Assembly (NCBI GenBank): GCA_900319255.1
Contig: ONNU01000043.1
Location: 1 to 15,854, forward strand
Origin: an uncultured Eubacteriales bacterium
GTDB lineage: Bacteria; Bacillota; Clostridia; Oscillospirales; Acutalibacteraceae
Length of the DNA: 15,854 bases
Direction: 5' to 3'
A program made the translations under genes and the position numbers. The first letter of the stretch is position 1, and each line of letters begins with the position of its first letter. This document shows, one piece after another, positions 1-7,122 of the stretch. The notes beneath the pieces are model-generated. The model saw only the letters and a program-made list of their open reading frames with translations. It searched no databases and had not been told where the DNA came from.

Positions 1-141
1 CCGGAAGAAGCTCCCACAGAGGAACCCGCATCCGAACCGGAAGAAGCTCCCGCAGAGGAACTCACAACCGAACCGGAAGAAGCTCCCGCCGAGGAGAGCG
101 CAGCCGAAGCCGAGGAAGCTCCTGCTGATGAAACCGCAAGA
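1..141 (+). repeat. 36-bp tandem repeat encoding acidic PEEAPxEE units
   Basis: Four consecutive in-frame units start at 1, 37, 73 and 109. The first three are 36 bp and begin with CCGGAAGAAGCTCCC; the fourth is shorter and diverged. They encode PEEAPTEEPASE, PEEAPAEELTTE, PEEAPAEESAAE and AEEAPADETAR. The array probably extends upstream of the window. Pro/Glu/Ala-rich repeats like this are usually disordered, charged linkers. They prove that the helicase gene is translated upstream of the ATG at 145, because the frame and the coding pattern continue through the array. Confidence 0.9.
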
Positions 142-3100
142 CCAATGTTCGGAGCAGCTGATGAGCAGGATGGGGAAGAACCGGTGCTTTCCTTTGATTA
201 CAGCGATAATGCCGAAGAGGAAGAAGCTGTTATTGATCCTGATGCATTCATTGATCCTGCAATAGAGATCAGAGCTGATATTATCGCATCAGCCAATTTT
301 GCTTTGCAGCAGAATGGTCTTGATATAGTAAAGAGCATTATAATAAAGAACGGAAGAGATGAGGCTGTCAGAGATGTTGATCTTCTCATCACATCGGCAG
401 ATGAGCTTTGTCATCCCTTCATGACACATATAGATTATATTTCACCCGCATCTGAATTTGAGATACGCCGTCCTGCATTGAAGCTCAGCGCTGAAAAGCT
501 GGTTTCGGTGACAGAAGCTGTCAGGGGAGAGATACTCTTTGAGCTGACACAGGAAGGACACGCTTTATCAAGATTCAGAACAGAGCTTGAAGTGCTGGCA
601 TATGATGAATGTACAGGCTTCGGGGTATATCCGGAGCTGTTGTGTTCATTCATAACACCGAATCATCCCGATATTGTGAATATCATCACAAGAGCATCCC
701 AGCTTCTTGAAAAATGGACGGAGGATCCTTCCTTTACCGCATATCAGAGCTGTGATCCCAACAGAGTGCTGAAACAGGCTGCGGCTGTGTACGGAGCTAT
801 CGAGGAGCAGAATATCGTTTACAGCGAAGCTCCCCCGAGCTTTGAGCAGTCCGGTCAGCGGATACGTCTTTGTGATGCAGTCCTGTCCCAGAAGCTTGGC
901 AATTGTATGGATATGACACTGCTTTATGCTTCAGCGCTGGAGCTTGTGGGACTTCATCCTATACTTATAATGAAGAAGGATCATATCTTTGCAGGCGTAT
1001 GGCTTGAGGATATGACCTTCCCGGAGGCTGTTCAGGATGACCCGGCTCTTCTGAGCAAAAAGCTTGCGGAGGGTATAAACGAGATAGCTGTTGTTGAATG
1101 TACCTGTATGAACGCAGGGAAGGAAACATCCTTTGACGATGCTTCAAAGGCAGCCGAAAAGGAAGTTCCCGAAGCTGTCTGCATTATAGATGTAAGACGC
1201 GCAAGGCTCAGCGGTATCAAGCCGATGCCCATGAGAATAAAAACTGACAGCGGCTGGACTATACAGAAAGCCGAAAGAAGCGAGGACGAGCTTACAAGCG
1301 TACCCAGAGAGCTGAGCAATGTTATCAGCATAGATGAAACAGCAAAGCAGCCGCTGACAAAGCTCCAGCAGTGGGAAAGAAAGCTTCTTGATCTTGGTCT
1401 GAGAAACACCCTTATCAATTTCAGGATGTCAAAGACTACCGTGCCGCTTCTGATAAGCTCGATAGATGCCCTTGAGGATGCGCTTGCAGACGGAGAGGAT
1501 TTCTCAATACTTCCCAAGCCCGATGATGTAAAGCTTCCGGCAAAGAACGATTTTGAAGCCATGTCAGAGATAAGCGACTGTTCGGAGATAGTTGAAAATG
1601 AATTCAGGAATCACCGTCTGCGCTCCGTTTTCACTGATACAGAGCTTTCAAACAGCATCAAGGAAATTTACAGAGCGTCAAAGCTTGCAATGGAAGAAAA
1701 CGGCGCCAATACATTATATATAGCGATGGGTCTGCTGCGCTGGTATGAAAATCCCAAGAGTACGAAGGCAAGATATGCGCCGATACTCCTGCTGCCAATA
1801 GAGATCGTAAGAAAATCGGCTGCAAAGGGATATATCATAAGGCTGCGGGATGAAGATCCGGTAATGAATATAACCCTGCTTGAAAAGCTGCGTCAGGATT
1901 ATGAAATAGATATCCAGGGACTTGATCCCCTGCCCATGGATGAGCATGGCATAGATACAAGAAAGGTATTTACAGTCATCCGCAAGGCAGTAATGGAGAA
2001 GAAAAACTGGGATGTCAAGGAATCCGCATATTTAGGCATTTTCTCATTCTCACAGTTTGTAATGTGGAATGATATCCGCAACCGCAGTGATGACCTTGCA
2101 GAAAATAAGATAGTAAAGAGCCTCATGGACGGAAAGCTTGCATGGGCAGCTCAGGAAATGGATATGGGCAGAAGAGTACCCGAGGACGATGTACTTCTTC
2201 CCATGCCGGCAGATGCATCACAGCTTTTTGCCATAGAATCCGCAAGCAAGGGCGAAAGCTTTGTTCTTCACGGACCTCCCGGAACAGGTAAGTCCCAGAC
2301 GATCACAGCTTTGATCGCAAACGCTCTTGCTCAGGGAAAGACCGTTCTTTTCGTAGCTGAAAAGATGGCAGCCCTTGAGGTAGTACAGAAGAGGCTTGAT
2401 AAAATAGGCATCGGCGAATTCTGTCTGGAGCTTCATTCAAATAAGTCTAAAAAGAAAGCAGTGCTGGAACAGCTTCGTCAGGCGTCCGAGGTCACAAAGC
2501 GCAGGAGCAGAAGATCCTTTGCTCAGAAGGCTCAGGCAATTGCGGATATCAGACATGAGCTTGATATCTATGCAGGCGCGCTTCACCGCCGCCAGCCCTG
2601 CGGGAAATCCCTTTATCATCTTATCAATGATTACGAATCCAATGAAAAATATCCGGAGCTTCCGCCCTTTGATGAAGATCTGGTAAAGCATATCGACACC
2701 GATACCATCGAAAAGCAGGAGGTCATGCTTGAACGTCTTATCGCGGCAGCCCGCGGTACCGGTCATCCGAAGGATCATCCGCTGGAGCCGGTGGGCGTCA
2801 AGATCTATACACAGCATTTCAGGATGCAGCTGCCGAATGAGCTTGAAAGCTATAAGCAGGCGCTCAGCGATATCAAAGAGCCGCTCAGTTCATTTGCCGC
2901 TTCATCAGGACAGCCGGTGAATACCTACGCTGCATCAAAGAAAACGGTTGATCTTGCAAGAGAAGCAGCAGTCTGGTTCGATATGCCGAAAGCATGGGCA
3001 AAGCAGGAAAACCTTACAAATTATATGTTCGGTATCTGGGAGCTTTGCGAGCATCAGCAAAGCGCAGCTCAGCTTCGCCAGAAGCTTGGCAGCAGCTGGA

Positions 3101-5991
3101 AGGATGATTTCTTCACCCTTGACGGCAGAGGTCTTCTTGATGAATACAGAACCACCTGCACGAAATGGTTCCTTGCAAAATCAATGGGACTGAGCAAGCT
3201 CCATAAGCAGATATCCCAGTATTCGACCTCGCCGGTTGATAAGAATGAGCTTGAAAACATTCTCACTGATCTGATGAATTACCAGATCGAAAAGAATGAG
3301 GCAGACAGATTGTTCTCAATGTACGGCAACGATCTTGGCAACCTTTATAATGGTAAGGATACAGACTGGAGCAATATCGCCCGTCATTCCGATAAAGCAA
3401 AGGACAGCGCAAACAAGCTGTTTGAAATAACAGGAAATGATGATTTCCGCATGAGCTACTGCGGAAATACAGATGCAAGAGAGATAATCCCCGTACTGCT
3501 TGAAAAATGGGATAAGCTTGAAAAGGCAAGAGCTGATTTCTACGCCTTCCTTGAGCTAAGAACAGGCGATGCAGAAGGATGGATCGAGCATGATACAGCG
3601 ATATGCGAAACAATTTCTGCACATACTGATGAGATGAAGGAATGGATAACCTGGAACGATATCGCAGAGGAAGCTGAACAGTCAGGACTTGCTCCGGCAG
3701 TTCAGGCATATCGTGAGGGAATGGCTCATTCCGATATGAAGGGCGCATACATCAAGACCATATCCAAGGCTCTTGCTATGAAGGCGATTGACGGCAGCTC
3801 AGCGCTGAATAAATTCTCCGGTCCTGTCTTTAATGAAAAGATCGAGCAGTTCAAGCGTATGGATAAGGAGATCACAGCTCTGACAAAGCAGGAGATCTAT
3901 TGCCGTCTTGCATCAAAGGTTCCGAACTTTGCCCGTGAGGCAGCTCAGAGCAGTGAGCTGGGCATACTGCAAAAGGCTATCCGCAGCGGAGGCAGGGGAG
4001 TAAGCATACGCAGATTGTTTGAGCAGCTCCCGACACTTCTGCCGAGACTTTGTCCGTGTATGCTCATGAGCCCGATTTCAGCGGCTCAGTATCTTGACCC
4101 GAAGCGCAAGCCATTTGATATAGTTGTATTCGATGAAGCATCACAGCTTCCCACCTGTAAGGCGGTAGGCGTTCTTGCACGAGGAGAAAATGCTGTTATC
4201 GTGGGCGACCCGAAGCAGATGCCACCAACATCCTTCTTCTCAAGTACCTCCGTTGATGAGGATAACCTTGATATTGAAGATCTTGAAAGCATACTTGATG
4301 ATTGTCTTGCCCTCAATATGCCGCAGACACATCTTCTCTGGCATTACAGAAGCCGCCATGAAAGCCTTATCGCATTCAGCAACCACGAATTCTATGAGAA
4401 TAAGCTCTATACCTTCCCGTCAGTTAACGACAGGGAAACAAAGGTGAGACTTGTTCCTGTCGAGGGCGTATTTGAAAGAGGCAAATCAAGAAATAACCTT
4501 GCTGAAGCCCAGGCTATTATCGAGGAGCTGAAACGCAGGGCGCATGATGAAAACGAATCAAAGCTCAGCGTGGGTATTGTAACCTTCAATGTCAATCAGC
4601 AGAATCTTATCGACGACCTTCTCAATGAAGTCTGCGCAGAGGATCCCGAGCTTGAAGCATGGGCATATAACAGCGAGGAACCGATATTCATCAAGAATCT
4701 TGAGAATGTACAGGGTGATGAAAGAGATGTAATACTGTTCTCCATCGGCTATGGTCCGGATAAGAACGGACGTGTTTCCATGAACTTCGGACCGCTTAAC
4801 CGTGAAGGCGGCTGGAGAAGACTGAATGTTGCAGTATCCCGTGCAAGATGCGAAATGATCGTATTCTCATCTCTCACAGCGGATATGATCGATCTTTCAA
4901 GAACAGCGGCAGACGGTGTTGCAGCGCTCAAATCCTTCCTTGCATATGCAGACGGAAAATCTCTTGTCAGCGACAGCAACAGTGTTGCCGCAGATAAGAA
5001 TAATATCAAGGGTATCGCTGATACGATCTGCGCTCATATCGAAGAAAACGGCTACAAGACAGACAGAATGGTCGGAAACTCAGAATACAGAATAGATATC
5101 GGCGTAATAGATCCCAAGGATCCGGATAAATATATTCTCGGCATCCTTCTTGACGGTGCAAGCTACGGCAGATCCAAAACAACAAGAGACAGAGAGATCG
5201 CTCAGGTCGGCGTGCTTGATGGTCTCGGCTGGAGGATTGTTCGTGTATGGTCAATGGACTGGTGGGATAACTGCAAAAAGGAGCTTACGAGGCTCGACGA
5301 GATACTTGCAAGACTTGCAGAAGGCAATTTCGAGGACTTTGAAGATCCGTACGCTGAAAACGAGCCTATCTTCACACCTCCCGATGAGCCGGAGCCAAGA
5401 GAGATCGCAAACTATGAGATAACAAAGCTGCCATTCAATACAGCAACTCCGGATGAGCTTCTTACCCAGAGATATTCTGATGTTATCCGTAAGAAGATCA
5501 GAAAGGTAATTGAGACGGAAGCTCCGATCAATAAGGAACTGGTCATCAAGAGAGTTACCGACAGCTTTGATATAGTCAGAAGCACCCCGAAGCTTCACCG
5601 CTATTTAGATGATACGGTTACAGCGATGACCTATCCCAAGACATCCCAGGGCGAGGATGTACAGATCATCTGGAGCGATGACGTAAAACCCACAGGCTAT
5701 GCTCTTTACAGACCCAACGGAACAGGGGATAATAACCGTGAGGTCATGGATGTTCCCTATGCAGAGGCAGCAAATGCTGTGCTTCAGATACTTTATGATG
5801 AAGCGAGCCTTCCCAAGGAGCATCTGATAAAAGAAGCTGCAAAGCTTATGAATTACCGCATGGGCAGCAATGTCAGCGCAGTATTTACAGCAGCAGCAGA
5901 TCTTGTGATAAGCAAAAAGCTTGCAGTTACAGATGAAAATGATGTATGCACCCTTACAGATGAGGGAATGGAGCTTATGAATAACAGATAA
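1..5991 (+). CDS. DUF4011-family giant SF1 helicase with transglutaminase-like and Vsr-like nuclease domains (5' truncated)
   Basis: The frame is open from base 1, so the start lies upstream; the ATG at 145 is internal and has no convincing ribosome site. 1996 residues are visible (numbered from base 1). Order: acidic repeats 1-48; beta-rich region about 75-240; transglutaminase-like region about 285-340 with possible triad C302, H328, D337; DUF4011 core near 455-475 (ERKLLDLGLRNTLINF). The SF1 helicase has Walker A GPPGTGKS at 758-765, a roughly 600-residue insertion, DEAS at 1378-1381, GDPKQ at 1402-1406, HYRSR at 1448-1452, NVQGDERD at 1569-1576 and LNVAVSRAR at 1608-1616. A Vsr/MTES_1575-like nuclease domain follows at about 1680-1762, then a DUF3320-like tail near 1840-1990. 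ATP-driven nucleic-acid unwinding coupled to cleavage is inferred from these families. The domain order matches the antiphage candidate Hhe (DUF4011-helicase-Vsr), but defence activity is not shown here. No partner gene is visible downstream. Confidence 0.9.
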   Translation, partial: PEEAPTEEPASEPEEAPAEELTTEPEEAPAEESAAEAEEAPADETARPMFGAADEQDGEEPVLSFDYSDNAEEEEAVIDPDAFIDPAIEIRADIIASANFALQQNGLDIVKSIIIKNGRDEAVRDVDLLITSADELCHPFMTHIDYISPASEFEIRRPALKLSAEKLVSVTEAVRGEILFELTQEGHALSRFRTELEVLAYDECTGFGVYPELLCSFITPNHPDIVNIITRASQLLEKWTEDPSFTAYQSCDPNRVLKQAAAVYGAIEEQNIVYSEAPPSFEQSGQRIRLCDAVLSQKLGNCMDMTLLYASALELVGLHPILIMKKDHIFAGVWLEDMTFPEAVQDDPALLSKKLAEGINEIAVVECTCMNAGKETSFDDASKAAEKEVPEAVCIIDVRRARLSGIKPMPMRIKTDSGWTIQKAERSEDELTSVPRELSNVISIDETAKQPLTKLQQWERKLLDLGLRNTLINFRMSKTTVPLLISSIDALEDALADGEDFSILPKPDDVKLPAKNDFEAMSEISDCSEIVENEFRNHRLRSVFTDTELSNSIKEIYRASKLAMEENGANTLYIAMGLLRWYENPKSTKARYAPILLLPIEIVRKSAAKGYIIRLRDEDPVMNITLLEKLRQDYEIDIQGLDPLPMDEHGIDTRKVFTVIRKAVMEKKNWDVKESAYLGIFSFSQFVMWNDIRNRSDDLAENKIVKSLMDGKLAWAAQEMDMGRRVPEDDVLLPMPADASQLFAIESASKGESFVLHGPPGTGKSQTITALIANALAQGKTVLFVAEKMAALEVVQKRLDKIGIGEFCLELHSNKSKKKAVLEQLRQASEVTKRRSRRSFAQKAQAIADIRHELDIYAGALHRRQPCGKSLYHLINDYESNEKYPELPPFDEDLVKHIDTDTIEKQEVMLERLIAAARGTGHPKDHPLEPVGVKIYTQHFRMQLPNELESYKQALSDIKEPLSSFAASSGQPVNTYAASKKTVDLAREAAVWFDMPKAWAKQENLTNYMFGIWELCEHQQSAAQLRQKLGSSWKDDFFTLDGRGLLDEYRTTCTKWFLAKSMGLSKLHKQISQYSTSPVDKNELENILTDLMNYQIEKNEADRLFSMYGNDLGNLYNGKDTDWSNIARHSDKAKDSANKLFEITGNDDFRMSYCGNTDAREIIPVLLEKWDKLEKARADFYAFLELRTGDAEGWIEHDTAICETISAHTDEMKEWITWNDIAEEAEQSGLAPAVQAYREGMAHSDMKGAYIKTISKALAMKAIDGSSALNKFSGPVFNEKIEQFKRMDKEITALTKQEIYCRLASKVPNFAREAAQSSELGILQKAIRSGGRGVSIRRLFEQLPTLLPRLCPCMLMSPISAAQYLDPKRKPFDIVVFDEASQLPTCKAVGVLARGENAVIVGDPKQMPPTSFFSSTSVDEDNLDIEDLESILDDCLALNMPQTHLLWHYRSRHESLIAFSNHEFYENKLYTFPSVNDRETKVRLVPVEGVFERGKSRNNLAEAQAIIEELKRRAHDENESKLSVGIVTFNVNQQNLIDDLLNEVCAEDPELEAWAYNSEEPIFIKNLENVQGDERDVILFSIGYGPDKNGRVSMNFGPLNREGGWRRLNVAVSRARCEMIVFSSLTADMIDLSRTAADGVAALKSFLAYADGKSLVSDSNSVAADKNNIKGIADTICAHIEENGYKTDRMVGNSEYRIDIGVIDPKDPDKYILGILLDGASYGRSKTTRDREIAQVGVLDGLGWRIVRVWSMDWWDNCKKELTRLDEILARLAEGNFEDFEDPYAENEPIFTPPDEPEPREIANYEITKLPFNTATPDELLTQRYSDVIRKKIRKVIETEAPINKELVIKRVTDSFDIVRSTPKLHRYLDDTVTAMTYPKTSQGEDVQIIWSDDVKPTGYALYRPNGTGDNNREVMDVPYAEAANAVLQILYDEASLPKEHLIKEAAKLMNYRMGSNVSAVFTAAADLVISKKLAVTDENDVCTLTDEGMELMNNR

Positions 5992-6023
5992 GCTCTCAGG
6001 CAGCATCAGAATAACAAAAACAA

Positions 6024-6070
6024 AAACGGCAGAAGCTGGTCGAACATGACAGCTTCTGCCGTTTCATTCT
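6024..6070 (+). terminator. Hairpin terminator after the helicase gene, probably bidirectional
   Basis: A 15-bp perfect stem (6024-6038 pairing with 6050-6064, core ACGGCAGAAGCTG) encloses an 11-nt loop, 32 bp after the stop codon. On the plus strand the tail is only moderately T-rich (GTTTCATTCTATTAT). On the minus strand the same hairpin is followed by TTTTTGTTTTTG, a better U-tract. Termination of the helicase transcript is the simplest role. Confidence 0.75.
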
Positions 6071-6249
6071 ATTATAGAAGAAAAGCCTACGGAAAGGTCA
6101 ATGGCAGCTTCTGAGAAAGCTTTGATGCATAATTTAAGTCACATATTACCTTGATAACAGCGTGTAAAGTCAAAAACTTTACGAAACTATAAACGCAAGC
6201 TATCACCTTTACACCACTAAAACCCGCATGAATAGCTATTTTTCAGCCG

Positions 6250-6275
6250 TTCACAAAAATTCACACAGATTCACA
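6250..6275 (+). repeat. Three TTCACA boxes at exact 10-bp spacing
   Basis: TTCACA occurs at 6250, 6260 and 6270, so all three copies lie on nearly the same face of the helix. An inverted copy, TGTGAA, is at 6415-6420, followed closely by TTGTGA at 6425-6430. The arrangement resembles a direct-repeat protein-binding site, but no regulator is known for it. It sits about 720 bp upstream of the pilin promoter, which is far for ordinary control. Confidence 0.4.
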
Positions 6276-6630
6276 AGATAATAGCGCATCAAAGAAGCCC
6301 CCTGCTGCGGAAATGCCGGATCAATAAATCACTGCAAATAATAGCACAAAAGTATCTGAATTATAGCACAATACAGATATAAAGATGAATGCTTTACAAG
6401 TGTAACTGACACAATGTGAATGAATTGTGATTATAAATCAGCTGATATATTTCTTAAAACGAATAACCGGAAGGTCATTTTGCATTCTTTAAAATTCTAT
6501 AACAGAATTATTCGGCTTTGGTTTTTCTTCTGCTTTTTCGTTGGATCATATGCTGAAAAACCGGCGGAGGATGTGATAGATCAGCTTGCATTTTCCTTTT
6601 CGTGATTTCCGGATCGAAAAAGAGCAGGGG

Positions 6631-6701
6631 AGAGGATGGAAAAATAACACCCTCTTATAATACCCTGGAAGCACTAAAAACCCCATAAAAAGCCGGTTTT
6701 T
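6631..6701 (+). other. Two small hairpins in the intergenic region
   Basis: AGAGGATG (6631-6638) can pair with CACCCTCT (6648-6655) with one mismatch. AAAAACC (6676-6682) can pair with GGTTTTT (6695-6701) around a 12-nt loop. The second resembles a weak terminator but is followed by CCCC and not a T-run. Function is unknown. Confidence 0.3.
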
Positions 6702-6993
6702 CCCCTTGAATCACAGTGTATGCCAACCACAGCAGGAATTCTACAGAGAGTAATATTTCCCGGCAATATCCCATGTGAAAATATGAACAAATTGTTAATT
6801 CAGCATACCCTGTACGGAGGCATTGTCAGAATATGGCAGATAATGTCCAAAGACGCATGGATACTGGATTTTTTCGGCATTTTCCAACAAATTCAGCCTG
6901 TCCTGATATTAGAAATTTTCAACGCTATATTGTGTAATATGCATAAAGGTTTTAGTACATAATTGATTAATCATACGAAAAGTATAAACTATC

Positions 6994-7022
6994 TTGCTAA
7001 ATGAAAATAGTTGTAATATAAT
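6994..7022 (+). promoter_or_regulatory. Sigma-A-type promoter for the giant pilin-like gene
   Basis: The -35 element TTGCTA (6994-6999) is separated by exactly 17 bp from a perfect -10 TATAAT (7017-7022). The start of transcription would be near 7029, giving an untranslated leader of about 94 nt before the ATG at 7123. A weaker overlapping candidate is TTGATT (6963-6968), 16 bp, TAAACT (6985-6990). A short ATAC/GTAT inverted repeat (6973-6985) lies just upstream of the main -35. Confidence 0.75.
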
Positions 7023-7104
7023 AATAACGATAGTAGATTAGTATGCCTTTTTGTACTGTGTCGGAGTGCAGAGGGGTATGCTGAGAGATCATCAACATTT
7101 TAAT

Positions 7105-7114
7105 GGAAAGGAAG
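7105..7114 (+). promoter_or_regulatory. Ribosome binding site that fixes the pilin-like start at 7123
   Basis: GGAAAGGAAG lies 8 nt before the ATG at 7123, ideal spacing for a Gram-positive Shine-Dalgarno site. The in-frame ATG at 7051 has no such site. Starting at 7051 would also put 24 residues in front of a typical short basic prepilin leader. The start at 7123 is therefore preferred. Confidence 0.85.
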
Positions 7115-7122
7115 TTGCTGCT

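Larger units (their letters stand above)
6071..6993. other. Long intergenic region without a convincing gene
   Basis: About 920 bp lie between the helicase terminator and the promoter of the pilin-like gene. It is more AT-rich than the flanking genes. Short open frames at 6420-6605 and 6720-6962 lack ribosome sites, recognisable domains and coding-type codon use. It contains small inverted repeats: GTAAAGT/ACTTTAC at 6164-6182, TTACA/TGTAA at 6394-6405, and CACAAT/ATTGTG at 6410-6429. It also has phased TTCACA boxes at 6250-6275 and two hairpins at 6631-6701. It could hold regulatory sites or an unrecognised small RNA. No known riboswitch or RNA family was recognised. Confidence 0.6.

Noticed and set aside
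1032..1562. 176-residue open frame on the minus strand
   Set aside because: Antisense to the DUF4011 region of the helicase gene; low-complexity Ser-rich translation typical of a shadow frame.
6071..6101. Minus-strand promoter-like pair (TTGACC, 19 bp, TATAAT)
   Set aside because: The spacer is too long, and the predicted start would fall inside the terminator hairpin, leaving no meaningful transcript.
6420..6605. Possible 61-residue protein with a hydrophobic stretch
   Set aside because: No ribosome site, no recognisable domain, and codon use unlike the neighbours.
6720..6962. Possible 80-residue protein
   Set aside because: No ribosome site before the ATG, no domain, and it lies in AT-rich non-coding-looking sequence.
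6931..7060. Cyclic-di-GMP riboswitch, common before clostridial pilus and adhesin genes
   Set aside because: No GEMM-type conserved core could be found in the leader or just upstream.
7066..7122. TPP-riboswitch-like string (GGGGTATGCTGAGAGATC) in the pilin leader
   Set aside because: Only the GGGG...CTGAGA part resembles the TPP motif. The required downstream part (ACCTGAT...GCGTAGGGA type) is absent and the leader is too short.
7051..7122. Upstream in-frame start for the pilin-like gene at 7051
   Set aside because: No ribosome site, and it would add 24 residues before a leader that already fits a prepilin signal. The ATG at 7123 has an ideal ribosome site.
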